Part shown: piece by piece, positions 33,952 to 42,756 of the stretch
Layout of the letters: every line of letters begins with the position of its first letter
How positions within the stretch are numbered: position 1 is the first letter of the stretch
Source of the DNA: Curtobacterium sp. HSID17257
GTDB taxonomy: Bacteria > Actinomycetota > Actinomycetes > Actinomycetales > Microbacteriaceae
DNA length: 64,000 bases
NCBI RefSeq assembly: GCF_003989515.1
Contig: NZ_RBLU01000007.1
Location: 1-64,000, forward strand
Direction: 5' to 3'
Program-made: the position numbers and the translations under genes
Notes under the pieces: generated by a model
Told to the model about the DNA's origin: nothing
What the model saw: only the letters and a program-made list of their open reading frames with translations
The model's database searches: none

Positions 33952-34005
33952 CGGACCAGTATGACCCGATCGATCCAGGTCCCCGAGCACGACAGTCGAA
34001 CGGCG

Positions 34006-34455
34006 TCAGGCGTCGCGCCGGTGCTTGCCCTTCGCCGCCGTCGGGTCCGCCATCGGGTGGTTCCGGAACCACCGCAGCAGCTCACGCGGGCGGCTCTGGT
34101 CGGCACTCTGGTCCCCCTGGTCGAGGAACGTGCTGAATCCCTCGGGCACCGCGACACCATCGGACTCACGGTCGTACGCCATCGACCACTCCGGGAACCG
34201 CCGCGTGTGGATCGACTCCTCGACGAGGAGCCGAACGTCGTCGTGCCGCTCGTCCGCGACGATCCGTCCGTAGGTCGCCATCACCGCGTCGTACGGCCCC
34301 TCGAGCAGCTGCATGAAGCGTCCGCCCCGGTGCACGAGCATGCCGGTCAGCCCGTCGGCGGTGTTCCGCGTCCGGGCGTGGTCGAGCACTGCCTCGAGGT
34401 CAGCCTCGTCGAAGGGCTCGGTGGCGGAGCTCATGTACACCAGTGACTGCAGCAC
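34006..34455 (-). CDS. BLUF-domain blue-light photoreceptor
   Basis: A 149-aa stand-alone BLUF protein. All FAD-pocket residues are present: Tyr7 (LVYMS), Asn31 (ARTRN), Gln49 (GRFMQLLEG), with Trp90 and Met92 (EWSMAY) on strand 5 and the ADERHDDVRLL segment before it. Light alters hydrogen bonding of the flavin through Tyr and Gln, and short BLUF proteins signal through partner proteins. No output domain is fused; the C-terminal tail (about 110-149) is Arg/Lys-rich. GTG 34455 follows CAAGAT by 6 nt. No obvious partner such as an EAL or MerR protein is adjacent. Confidence 0.9.
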   Translation of the reverse strand: MLQSLVYMSSATEPFDEADLEAVLDHARTRNTADGLTGMLVHRGGRFMQLLEGPYDAVMATYGRIVADERHDDVRLLVEESIHTRRFPEWSMAYDRESDGVAVPEGFSTFLDQGDQSADQSRPRELLRWFRNHPMADPTAAKGKHRRDA

Positions 34456-34518
34456 GCATCGATCTTGCACCTGAGCCGCTGTCAGCGACGCCCCCAGAAC
34501 GGGACGCGGACAGTCACC

Positions 34519-35082
34519 TCAGGCGAGTGGCGTCCAGTCGAGGACCTGACCGTCATCGGTGCAGTACGTCGTGTCCGAGTCCTCGGTGGTGGTCTTCGAC
34601 CACGACGGCGACCAGTACGAAGCGTCGATGTCCCGCTGCTTCGGGAAGACACCGACCACGGTGCCGGCCGACGTGTCGGGCTCACCGGGCACCGGATCGA
34701 CGTCGAGGGTGTCCGGGTCGAACCATCCGTAGGTGGTCGCCCCGGTGATGCTGTCGAACTCGATGTACATCGTGATGTGGTCGTCCTGCGACTCCGTGCC
34801 GAGCTGCACCTGGTACTCCTGCCGCGCCCCGTCGTCGTCCGTCGGCACGCCGGACCACTCGACGCGGTAGGCGTCCGCGGTCTCCTCGACGGAGACCGAC
34901 CCGGTCCCGGAGGCGAGGTCGCAGGACGCCTTGCCGGGCGTCGCCGCCGTCGTCGCGCTCGCGCTCGGGGCCGGCGCCTCGGCAGTCCGTGTCCCCGCGC
35001 CGAGCACACTGCACCCCGACAGGGCGACCACCGTCGCCACTGCCCCTGCCACCACGGCGCTGCTGCGCACTGCGTTCCCCAT
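34519..35082 (-). CDS. Secreted lipoprotein of unknown function
   Basis: A 187-aa lipoprotein: signal peptide with lipobox LSGC (Cys24), an Ala/Pro/Thr-rich linker, and a beta-rich extracellular domain (EYQVQLGTESQDDHITMYIEFDSITGATTYGWFDPDTLDVDPVPGEP) with two Cys that may form a disulfide (KASCDL and TTYCTDD). No family is recognised. It is divergent from the SNF2 helicase gene and 63 nt from the BLUF gene on the same strand, so it may share a transcript with it. Confidence 0.75.
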   Translation of the reverse strand: MGNAVRSSAVVAGAVATVVALSGCSVLGAGTRTAEAPAPSASATTAATPGKASCDLASGTGSVSVEETADAYRVEWSGVPTDDDGARQEYQVQLGTESQDDHITMYIEFDSITGATTYGWFDPDTLDVDPVPGEPDTSAGTVVGVFPKQRDIDASYWSPSWSKTTTEDSDTTYCTDDGQVLDWTPLA

Positions 35083-35177
35083 GCGATCCCCCTCGTGTCG
35101 CGCGCCCTCCGGCGCCCGCCCACGCTAGCAGCGGAGGGCCAGCAGCGGAGGTCGGTGGCGCCTGGCACGATGGACCC

Positions 35178-38100
35178 GTGCCCGCCGCCCCGATGATCGA
35201 CGCCGTCGACGTCATCCGGTTCGTCGGGCCGCAGACCTTCGGCCGTGCGCGCGACGTCGTCCGCGCCGGCCTGGTCGAGGACGCCACTTGGCACGACGAC
35301 GACGGCACGGTCACCGCGACCGTCTCCGGCTCCGCCGACGACCCCTACGAACTCCGCGTCGAGACCACCGTCGCCCGCGGCGAGTTCGTCCGCCCCGTCC
35401 GCAGCACGTGCTCCTGCCCCCTCGGCGGCGACTGCAAGCACGTCGCCGCCGCGCTCCTCACCATCAACGCGCGGGCCCTCGCCGCCGAACCCCGAGCAGC
35501 GACTCCCCCGGCCGCTCCTCCCGCCCCGGACTGGAGGCTCGACCTCGCCCGCCTCGCCGGTGACGACGACCAGGTGGTCGACCCGCAGGGCACGCCGATG
35601 GGTCTGCAGTTCGAGTTGCGTGACGCCGTCCCGGCCGCGCTCGCCTCACGAGCGCGAGCCGCCGGCCGGGCGCTGCCGTCGCGAGCTCGCGGTGTCCGGC
35701 TCGGCGTGCGCCCGGTCACCCGGAGCGCCGCGGGCAACTGGGTCCGCGGGCAGCTCACCTGGGGCACGCTCCCCTACTCGATGAACCGGCTCGGCATCCC
35801 ACACGAGCAGCACGCCTGGTTCCTGCAGTTCTCCGCGCTGCACCGAGCCGGGCAGCTCGCGGGACTGCCCGGCGAGAGCGACTGGGTGCACCTCGACGAC
35901 TTCGGCAGCCCGCTGCTCTGGCCGCTCCTGCAGCAGGCACCCGGGCTCGGGATCGCCTTCGTGACCGGCAAGCGCGAGGGCGGCGCGGCGCTCGGGAGCG
36001 AGGCCCGTGTGCTCCTCGACGCCGCGCGGCACGACGGCGCGCTGGTCATCGGCGCGAGCGCGGTCGTCGACGGGCGCCCGGTGCCCGAGGGTTCGGCGCG
36101 CACGATCGGCGACCACGGCGTCTACGCCTTCCGCGAGAGCCCCGAGTTCCACGTCACCCTGGCACCGACCGCCTCACCCGTCCCGGCGGACCAGCGCCGG
36201 ATGCTCGTCGAGGGTGCGCGCGTCACCGTCCCGCCGGAGTCGGTCGACGAGTTCCTGGCCGACTGGTCGCCGCGGCTCCGCGGAGCGCTCGGCCTCGTCA
36301 GCTCCGACGGCTCGGTCGAGCTCCCCGAGCGCACACCGGCGGAGCTCGTCCTGACGGCGACGTTCGAGCCGGCCCGGGCTCCGCGGACCGACGACCGCCT
36401 GCACCTCCAGTGGCGCTGGCACGTCGACGGACGGAAGGACCCGGTCACGCTGCACGGCCCGCTCCCCGACCTGTCGGGGGTGCGCGCCGCGGACGACCCG
36501 GCCGACCCGTCGGCGCAGGCCGACGACGGCAGGCGATCTGCGCCTCCCGGCCCTGGTGGCGGTCTCGCCTGGTTCGAGGACGGCACGGTCGACGGTGCGG
36601 ACGTCGCGGTCTTCGCGACCGAACTCCTGCCCGCCCTGCCCGCACACGGCGTCCGGACCGTCGTGCAGGGCGAGCCCGGCGACCACGAACGGTTGACCGG
36701 CCGCCCGCACATCCGTGTCACGACGATGCCGTCCGAGAAGCACGACTGGTTCGACCTCGGCATCTTCGTCACCGTGAACGGGCGGCAGATCCCCTTCACC
36801 CCGCTGCTCCGGGCGCTGGCGAAGCGCGACCGCCGCATGAAGCTCGTCGACGGGTCGTACCTGTCGTTGGCGGATCCGACGTTCGACCGGCTCAAGGAGC
36901 TCATCGAGGAAGCCCGCGAGCTCGACGAGTGGGAGCCCGACCAGGCCCTGACGGTGACCCCGCTGCAGGCCGGGCTGTGGTCGGAGTTCGATCAGCTAGC
37001 CGACGAGACCGAGCACGACGAACGCTGGCAGCGCATCGCCGCTGGCCTGCTCGACGCCGCACCGCCGGACGAGGTCCCCGTGCCCGACACCGTGCACGCC
37101 GACCTCCGTCCGTACCAGCACGCCGGCTACGCCTGGCTGCGGTTCCTCCGCGAGCACGGCATCGGCGGGGTACTCGCGGACGACATGGGTCTCGGCAAGA
37201 CCCTGCAGGTGCTCGCGATGATCGCCGCCGCCCGCGAGGCCGAGCCCGACGCCCCGCCGTTCCTCGTCGTCGCGCCGACGTCGGTCGTCGGCAACTGGGC
37301 GGACGAGGCAGCACGCTTCACCCCGTCGCTCCGCGTGACCACCGTCACGGCGACCTCGCTCAAGGACCACACCCGGGTCGCCCGTGCCGCCGCGGAGTCG
37401 GACGTCGTCGTGACGTCGTACGCACTGCTGCGCCTCGACGCCGCCGAGTACACCGGGGTGTCCTGGTCGGCGCTCGTGCTCGACGAGGCGCAGTTCGTGA
37501 AGAACCCGCAGTCGCAGACGCACCGGGTCGCGGCCGAGCTGCCCGCGCCGGTGAAGTTCGCGATCACCGGGACCCCGCTCGAGAACGGGCTGACCGACCT
37601 CTGGGCGTTGTTCCACGTCGTCGCGCCCGGGCTGCTGTCGTCGTGGTCGCGCTTCGGTGACGACTACGTGAAGCCGCTCGGCTCCCCCGACCTGCGCGGG
37701 GACGCCCGCAAGGACCTCACCGCCCGACTCCGTCGCCGGATCCGCCCGCTCATGCTCCGACGGACGAAGGAGAGCGTCGCTGCCGACCTGCCGCCGAAGC
37801 AGGAGCAGGTCGTCCGGGTGACGCTCGACCCCGCGCACCGTGCGCTCTACGAGACGACCCTGAACCGGGAGCGGCTGAAGGTCCTCGACCTCATCGACGA
37901 CCTCGCGCGCAACCGGATGATCGTCTTCCGGTCGCTGACGCTCCTCCGGATGCTCGCGCTGTCACCGGCACTCGTGCACCAGGCGGACCAGGACGCCGAC
38001 GGCGACGTCGCTGCCGGTACGGAGCCCGTTCCCTCGGCGAAGCTCGACCTGCTGCTCGACGAGCTCGAACAGCTCGCCGCCGAGGGCCGGCGCGCCCTGG

Positions 38101-38537
38101 TCTTCAGCCAGTTCACGACGTTCCTGCGGATGGTGGCCGAGGCGCTCGACGCCCGCGGCATCGGCTACGAGTACCTCGACGGGTCGACCCGGAAGCGTCC
38201 GCAGGTCATCGACCGCTTCCGGAACGGCACCGCGCCCGCGTTCCTCATCTCGCTCAAGGCCGGCGGCTTCGGGCTGACCCTGACCGAGGCGGACACCGTC
38301 TTCGTGCTCGACCCCTGGTGGAACCCGGCCGCCGAGTCCCAGGCGGTCGACCGGACGCACCGCATCGGGCAGACCCGCTCGGTGAACGTGCAGCGCTTCA
38401 TCGCCGAGGACACCATCGAGGAGAAGGTGCTCGCCCTCGCCGCCAAGAAGGCGGAACTCTTCGCGACCATGATCGACGACGACGCCCTGTTCGCCGACGA
38501 CCTGTCCGCCGACGACATCCGCTCCCTGCTCAGCTGA
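35178..38537 (+). CDS. SNF2-family DEAD/DEAH helicase with N-terminal SWIM zinc finger
   Basis: An 1119-aa ATP-dependent DNA translocase. The SWIM motif TCSCPLGGDCKHVAA (C-x-C-xn-C-x-H, about 77-90) is followed by a large bacterial SNF2-associated region, then motif I DDMGLGKTLQ (about 669), DEAQ box LDEAQFVKN (about 768) and the helicase C domain ending DRTHRIGQTRSVNVQRFIAEDTIEEKV. Members remodel protein-DNA complexes, probably at stalled RNA polymerase or in repair. CACGAT plus 6 nt precedes GTG 35178; the further upstream frame is antisense to the lipoprotein gene. Confidence 0.93.
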   Translation: MPAAPMIDAVDVIRFVGPQTFGRARDVVRAGLVEDATWHDDDGTVTATVSGSADDPYELRVETTVARGEFVRPVRSTCSCPLGGDCKHVAAALLTINARALAAEPRAATPPAAPPAPDWRLDLARLAGDDDQVVDPQGTPMGLQFELRDAVPAALASRARAAGRALPSRARGVRLGVRPVTRSAAGNWVRGQLTWGTLPYSMNRLGIPHEQHAWFLQFSALHRAGQLAGLPGESDWVHLDDFGSPLLWPLLQQAPGLGIAFVTGKREGGAALGSEARVLLDAARHDGALVIGASAVVDGRPVPEGSARTIGDHGVYAFRESPEFHVTLAPTASPVPADQRRMLVEGARVTVPPESVDEFLADWSPRLRGALGLVSSDGSVELPERTPAELVLTATFEPARAPRTDDRLHLQWRWHVDGRKDPVTLHGPLPDLSGVRAADDPADPSAQADDGRRSAPPGPGGGLAWFEDGTVDGADVAVFATELLPALPAHGVRTVVQGEPGDHERLTGRPHIRVTTMPSEKHDWFDLGIFVTVNGRQIPFTPLLRALAKRDRRMKLVDGSYLSLADPTFDRLKELIEEARELDEWEPDQALTVTPLQAGLWSEFDQLADETEHDERWQRIAAGLLDAAPPDEVPVPDTVHADLRPYQHAGYAWLRFLREHGIGGVLADDMGLGKTLQVLAMIAAAREAEPDAPPFLVVAPTSVVGNWADEAARFTPSLRVTTVTATSLKDHTRVARAAAESDVVVTSYALLRLDAAEYTGVSWSALVLDEAQFVKNPQSQTHRVAAELPAPVKFAITGTPLENGLTDLWALFHVVAPGLLSSWSRFGDDYVKPLGSPDLRGDARKDLTARLRRRIRPLMLRRTKESVAADLPPKQEQVVRVTLDPAHRALYETTLNRERLKVLDLIDDLARNRMIVFRSLTLLRMLALSPALVHQADQDADGDVAAGTEPVPSAKLDLLLDELEQLAAEGRRALVFSQFTTFLRMVAEALDARGIGYEYLDGSTRKRPQVIDRFRNGTAPAFLISLKAGGFGLTLTEADTVFVLDPWWNPAAESQAVDRTHRIGQTRSVNVQRFIAEDTIEEKVLALAAKKAELFATMIDDDALFADDLSADDIRSLLS

Positions 38538-38592
38538 GCAGCGACATACGAACTCCTTCGCGCCCGGGCATCCGCGTCAGTACCGTCGCCGC

Positions 38593-38874
38593 ATGTTCGT
38601 CGACGACAGCCGCTCCGCCCAGCCTCGTCCCGCGCCGCGCGTCCCGGTCGCGGACCTCCTGACGCGCAGTCACGCCGACCCGGAGGTCGAGCCCGATCTC
38701 GAGCCCGAGCCCGAGCCAACTCGGACGGGAGTCATCCGCCGCGATCCGGCCACCGCAACGTCCACCTTCCGCCTGCGCAACGGTGCGGAGGTGACCCTCG
38801 GCGGCTCCTTCGGTGGCAGCCGTGGGGTCTGGTCAGGCGCGGCAGCGCGACCGCGGAGGCAGCCGGCGCGGTGA
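38593..38874 (+). CDS. Putative antitoxin of a PIN-domain toxin-antitoxin pair
   Basis: A 93-aa protein directly upstream of a PIN-domain gene with a TGATG overlap, the gene order of VapBC-type modules (antitoxin first, coupled translation). The N-terminal half is Pro/Glu-rich and probably disordered (PEVEPDLEPEPEPTRTG); the C-terminal half (TSTFRLRNGAEVTLGGSFGG then a basic tail) could be the toxin-binding segment. It lacks a recognisable AbrB, RHH or Phd DNA-binding domain, so the assignment rests on context. TACCGT plus 6 nt precedes ATG 38593. Confidence 0.5.
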   Translation: MFVDDSRSAQPRPAPRVPVADLLTRSHADPEVEPDLEPEPEPTRTGVIRRDPATATSTFRLRNGAEVTLGGSFGGSRGVWSGAAARPRRQPAR

Positions 38875-39290
38875 TGGTCCTCGACGCGAACGTCGTCATC
38901 GCGCTCCTCGACGAAGGCGACGGTCTGCACGAGCGCGCGTACGACCTGATCGAGGACCACGCGTGGGACGAGTTCTGCACCTCGGCCCTGACGCTCGCCG
39001 AGATGCTCGTCCGACCAGCCTCCCGCGGGCACGCCGACCGCGAGCGCGGCACCATCGCGCGGCTCGGCGTCACCGTCGTCCCGGTGACGGACGGCACCGC
39101 TCGCAGGGCCGCCGACGTCCGTGCCACCCGTCGGCTCGGCATGCCGGATGCGGTCGTCCTCGTCACGGCTCAGCGCCTGCAGGGTCAGCTCGCGACATTC
39201 GATCGGAAGCTCGGCCGCATCGCACGAGCCGAGGGCCTCGTCGTCGCCGAACCGTACGACGACGGCGGGCCCTGGCCGTTCCCGACCTGA
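38874..39290 (+). CDS. PIN-domain ribonuclease toxin (VapC-like)
   Basis: A 138-aa PIN-domain protein. The acidic catalytic set is visible: Asp in VLDANVVIALLDE, Glu in LTLAEMLVRP, and Asp in GMPDAVVLVTAQ followed by ATFDRKL. VapC toxins cleave tRNA or rRNA in a magnesium-dependent manner when released from their antitoxin. ATG 38874 overlaps the upstream stop (TGATG); GTG 38871 is an alternative start in the same frame. Together with the preceding gene it forms a two-gene module. Confidence 0.82.
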   Translation: MVLDANVVIALLDEGDGLHERAYDLIEDHAWDEFCTSALTLAEMLVRPASRGHADRERGTIARLGVTVVPVTDGTARRAADVRATRRLGMPDAVVLVTAQRLQGQLATFDRKLGRIARAEGLVVAEPYDDGGPWPFPT

Positions 39291-39309
39291 GCCCGCCGTC
39301 GCGACCGGA

Positions 39310-40089
39310 TCAGCCGGCGAGCCCGTCGATCCGCGACACCTCGTCCGCGGACAGCTCGAGGTGTGCCCCGAGCGCGTTCGACCGGATGCGCTCCGGGTTC
39401 GAGGACTTCGGGATCACGACGAACCCGTGCGCCACGTGCCACGCGACGATGACCTGCGCACTGTCGGCGTCGTGCGCCTCGGCGATCTCGACGAGCGTCG
39501 GGTCCTGCAGGTTGCTCGCCTTGAAGGGGCTGTAGCCCTCGAGCACCACGCCGCGCTCGTGCAGCCCCGCGGCGACCTCGGCGTCGTACTCGGCCGGGCT
39601 CCACCGGATCTGGTTCACGGCCGGTGTCGTCCCGGTGGCGTCGGTCAGCTCGTCGATCTGCGCGAGCGAGTAGTTGCTCACCCCGACGGCTCGGGTCAGC
39701 CCGTCGGCCTGCGCCTGGACGACCTGCTCCCACACGTCGGGTCGGGCCTCGCCGTTCGGCGGCCAGTGCACGAGCCACAGGTCCAGGTGGTCGAGCCCGA
39801 GCTGCTCGAGGCTCTCCTCGATGGTCTGCCGGACACGGTCTGCGTTGTCCGGCGGGAGCTTGGTCGTGACGAAGACGTCGTCGCGCGCCAGGCCGGAGTC
39901 GGCGAGCGCCTTCCCGACGCCGCGCTGGTTCGAGTAGCCCGTCGCGGTGTCGATGTGGCGGTAGCCGGCCTCGAGGGCGGCACCCACGGCGGCGGGGGCG
40001 TCGGCGTCCGGGATCTGCCAGGTGCCGAAGCCGAGGAGCGGCATCGATCCACCGGTGACGGGCACGGAGGGATTCGCGTGATCGGTCAT
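39310..40089 (-). CDS. Aldo/keto reductase
   Basis: A 259-aa TIM-barrel NADPH-dependent oxidoreductase. The catalytic tetrad is recognisable: Asp and Tyr in GYRHIDTATGYSNQRGVGKAL, Lys in FVTTKLPPDN, His in LWLVHWPP; the NADPH phosphate site is VIPKSSNPERIRSN near the C-terminus. AKR3/AKR5-type enzymes reduce small carbonyls such as methylglyoxal, keto acids or 2,5-diketogluconate; the exact substrate is unknown. TAGACA plus 6 nt precedes ATG 40089. Confidence 0.9.
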   Translation of the reverse strand: MTDHANPSVPVTGGSMPLLGFGTWQIPDADAPAAVGAALEAGYRHIDTATGYSNQRGVGKALADSGLARDDVFVTTKLPPDNADRVRQTIEESLEQLGLDHLDLWLVHWPPNGEARPDVWEQVVQAQADGLTRAVGVSNYSLAQIDELTDATGTTPAVNQIRWSPAEYDAEVAAGLHERGVVLEGYSPFKASNLQDPTLVEIAEAHDADSAQVIVAWHVAHGFVVIPKSSNPERIRSNALGAHLELSADEVSRIDGLAG

Positions 40090-40184
40090 GACCCGTGTCT
40101 ACGCCTCGCTCCGTCGGTGCCGCACGGGATGATCGGGGATGGTCCACCCGGGCCCGTTCCACCGCACCACCGAAGGCTCTCCCC

Positions 40185-41036
40185 ATGACGTCCCGTCGAC
40201 GCCGTCCGCGTTCCACCCGTTCGACCTCCTCACGCCGCAGGGCTCGGGCCTCGCTGACCTCGCTCGGCCTCGTCGCGGTGGTCGCCCTGGCCGGCTGGCT
40301 GCTGCACACCACCGGCGTGACCGATGCCGACGCCGACGCGAGCGCGGACGGGACGCCCTCGTCGACAGCCGCACCGACGATCACCGCCGCACCGACGACC
40401 GACGCGGGCGGCGGGGCCGGGCCGGGCGGCGCCTCCCGGCCGACCGTCGACGCGACCGAGCCGATGAGCCCGTCCGACGCGACCGCAGCCGAGACCGCCC
40501 GCCGCCAGCTCGCCGCCCTGCCCGTGAAGGGCAAGGCCCCCGCCACCGGCTACGACCGCGAGGCCCGCTTCGGCACCGCCTGGCTCGACGTCGACCACAA
40601 CGGCTGCGACACCCGGAACGACGTGCTCGCCCGCGACCTCACCGACGTCGAACGGCAGGGCCCGTGCAAGGTCCTGCGCGGCACCCTCGTCTCCCCGTAC
40701 ACCGGCGAGCGCGTGGACTTCGTGCGGGGCAACCGGACGTCGACCCTCGTGCAGATCGACCACGTCGTCGCGCTCGAGAACGCGTGGCGCACCGGCGCGC
40801 GGCAGCTCAGCCAGGAGCAGCGCGAGGCCCTGGCGAACGACCCTGCGAACCTGTTCGCCGTCGACGGTCACTCGAACGCGCAGAAGCGGTCGGGCGATGC
40901 GGCGACCTGGCTCCCCGCGGACACGGCGTTCCGCTGCACCTACGTCGAGCACCAGGTCATGGTGAAGACGGCCTACCGGCTGTGGGTGGCGCCGGCGGAG
41001 CGCGACGCGATGGCGCGGGTGCTCGACCGGTGCTGA
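40185..41036 (+). CDS. Secreted HNH (DUF1524/GmrSD C-terminal type) nuclease
   Basis: A 283-aa protein with a basic N-terminus, one hydrophobic segment (LTSLGLVAVVALAGWLLHTTG) as signal or anchor, an Ala/Thr/Pro linker and a C-terminal HNH nuclease domain: TRNDVLARDL, VQIDHVVALENAW (catalytic His about 192), then ANDPANLFAVDGHSNAQKRSGDAATWLP. Secreted HNH nucleases of this type degrade environmental DNA and are widespread in actinobacteria. Two Cys pairs (GCDT/GPCK and FRCTY/DRC) are probable disulfides. ATG 40185 gives the usual family length. Confidence 0.85.
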   Translation: MTSRRRRPRSTRSTSSRRRARASLTSLGLVAVVALAGWLLHTTGVTDADADASADGTPSSTAAPTITAAPTTDAGGGAGPGGASRPTVDATEPMSPSDATAAETARRQLAALPVKGKAPATGYDREARFGTAWLDVDHNGCDTRNDVLARDLTDVERQGPCKVLRGTLVSPYTGERVDFVRGNRTSTLVQIDHVVALENAWRTGARQLSQEQREALANDPANLFAVDGHSNAQKRSGDAATWLPADTAFRCTYVEHQVMVKTAYRLWVAPAERDAMARVLDRC

Positions 41037-41053
41037 GCACCTGATCGCCCGTC

Positions 41054-41083
41054 TATACGACAGGTGTAGCCTAAAAGCTGTCG
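41054..41083. promoter_or_regulatory. Promoter/operator region of the SDR gene
   Basis: CGACAG (41058-41063) and CTGTCG (41078-41083) form an inverted repeat with a 14-nt spacer, beside a TATACG -10-like hexamer (41054-41059). The spacer read on the minus strand contains TTTTAGGCTACACC, which shares TTAGGCTA with the IdeR/DtxR core seen at 20247-20261 but is not itself palindromic. Either element may be the operator of the gene at 41164. Confidence 0.35.
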
Positions 41084-41163
41084 ATGCAGGCGCATCGATC
41101 CGGACTCGTCGCCCCACCGCTGGACCCGAGCCCTTCACCGTCGAAGACCGCAGGAGGCCACCC

Positions 41164-41955
41164 ATGACATCCACCACCCGCTTCACCGACCGCGTCGTCC
41201 TCATCACCGGCGGCGGCTCCGGCCTCGGCCGCGCGACCGCCGTCCGTCTGGCCGCCGAGGGCGCGCTGCTCTCGCTCGTCGACGTCTCCTCCGACGGCCT
41301 CGAGTCCACGAAGGCCGCCGTCCTCGAGGCGACCCCCGACGCCCAGGTCCGGACCACCGTCGCCGACGTCTCCGACGAGGCACAGGTCGACGCCTACGTC
41401 ACCGCGACCACCGAGCGGTTCGGCCGCATCGACGGCTTCTTCAACAACGCCGGCATCGAGGGCAAGCAGAACCTCACCGAGTCCTTCACCGCCGCCGAGT
41501 TCGACAAGGTCGTCTCGATCAACCTGCGCGGCGTGTTCCTCGGCCTCGAGAAGGTCCTGAAGGTGATGCGCGAGCAGGGCTCCGGCAAGGTCGTGAACAC
41601 CGCGAGCGTCGGCGGCATCCGAGGCGTCGGCAACCAGTCGGGCTACGCGGCCGCCAAGCACGGTGTCGTCGGCCTGACCCGCAACTCCGCCGTCGAGTAC
41701 GGCCAGTACGGCATCAGCATCAACGCGATCGCACCCGGCGCGATCTGGACGCCGATGGTCGAGAACTCGATGAAGCAGATCGACCCGGAGAACCCGCGGA
41801 AGGCCGCCGAGGAGTTCATCCAGGTCAACCCGACCAAGCGCTACGGCGAGGCCCCCGAGATCGCTGCCGTCGTCGCCTTCCTGCTGTCGGACGACGCCTC
41901 GTACGTCAACGCCGCGGTGATCCCGATCGACGGCGGGCAGTCGGCCAAGTACTGA
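41164..41955 (+). CDS. SDR-family oxidoreductase
   Basis: A 263-aa classical short-chain dehydrogenase. The cofactor motif TGGGSGLGR (about 15-23), NNAGI, catalytic Ser in VNTASVGG, Tyr161-x3-Lys165 in SGYAAAKHG and the C-terminal IPIDGGQSAKY are all present. An Asp after the second strand (LVDVSSD) favours NAD over NADP. GCAGGAGGCC is a strong ribosome site for ATG 41164. The substrate is not evident; it is monocistronic behind a promoter with an inverted repeat. Confidence 0.9.
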   Translation: MTSTTRFTDRVVLITGGGSGLGRATAVRLAAEGALLSLVDVSSDGLESTKAAVLEATPDAQVRTTVADVSDEAQVDAYVTATTERFGRIDGFFNNAGIEGKQNLTESFTAAEFDKVVSINLRGVFLGLEKVLKVMREQGSGKVVNTASVGGIRGVGNQSGYAAAKHGVVGLTRNSAVEYGQYGISINAIAPGAIWTPMVENSMKQIDPENPRKAAEEFIQVNPTKRYGEAPEIAAVVAFLLSDDASYVNAAVIPIDGGQSAKY

Positions 41956-42136
41956 GCGTGCTCCGTCCGGCGCCTGGCCCACGTCGTGGGTCGGGCGCCG
42001 TCGTCGGTCGGGAGGCACACCCCACCCCCGCAACGCCGCTCGCGTCCGGTGGGGAACCGGCAGCGGCGGCGCCGCGTTCGGTTCCGCTCCGACGACGTGG
42101 GAGCATGGCCGGGCACACCACGGCGGAGGGAACACC

Positions 42137-42568
42137 ATGAGCAGCAACGACACGAGCGGGTCGGCGTTCGGCCCCGGTGCCGGCAAGACCGAGTCGCCCG
42201 CCGGAGCCCTGCGGCGCCGCATGGCATCGTCGGCGCAGGGGTTCCTCGGCAGCGCCGCCTGGGTCCCGTGGAAGCCGGCGGACGACCCCGGGGGCGGGAG
42301 CATCGCGCACGTGATGATCCGCGACCTGCCGTTCGTCCCGGTGTTCACCGACCCCGCGCAGCTCAGCGAGGGTGTGCCCGGCACCGAGGCCCGCCCGGTC
42401 CGCATGGCCGAGCTCGTCACCGCCGTCCCCGAGGAGTTCGGCATCGTCGTCGACCCGACCAGTGCCGAGGACGCGAACTTCCTGCACGCCGACGTGCTCG
42501 CCGGGATCCGGGCGCAGATGCGCGGCGAGATCCCCGGCGACGACGCCACCGACTCCACCCAGAGCTAG
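42137..42568 (+). CDS. SseB-like domain protein
   Basis: A 143-aa soluble protein. After a Gly/Ser-rich N-terminus, VMIRDLPFVPVFTDPAQLSEGVPG is the diagnostic SseB N-terminal-domain motif, followed by ELVTAVPEEFGIVVDPTSAEDANFL. In enteric bacteria SseB is a type III secretion protein, but stand-alone SseB-domain proteins are common in actinobacteria without secretion systems; their role is unknown. GGAGGGAAC provides a clear ribosome site for ATG 42137. Confidence 0.7.
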   Translation: MSSNDTSGSAFGPGAGKTESPAGALRRRMASSAQGFLGSAAWVPWKPADDPGGGSIAHVMIRDLPFVPVFTDPAQLSEGVPGTEARPVRMAELVTAVPEEFGIVVDPTSAEDANFLHADVLAGIRAQMRGEIPGDDATDSTQS

Positions 42569-42696
42569 GCCACTACCGGCCGGGCCTGCGCGCCCGGGAC
42601 GGGCAAGGCGGACCTGCTCACTGCGATCCGCGGCTGAATCGCGATCGTAGTGGCGTGGCTGCCCACTCCTGACCACTGGACGGACCCAGTTCTGGG

Positions 42697-42710
42697 GATT
42701 CTTCAGAATC
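42697..42710. promoter_or_regulatory. GATTCT-TC-AGAATC palindrome upstream of a membrane-protein gene
   Basis: A perfect 6+6 inverted repeat with a 2-nt centre lies 47 nt before the start at 42757. It is AT-rich for this genome and could be a regulator site. Symmetry is the only evidence. Confidence 0.3.
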
Positions 42711-42756
42711 GTCTCGATCGGCACCATGGGATGGTTGCCGAACCGAGGGGGCGCAC

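Noticed and set aside
33217-34446. 409-codon plus-strand frame as a real gene
   Set aside because: Its first part is the 3' portion of the broken gene at 32707 and the rest is antisense to the small hypothetical and BLUF genes.
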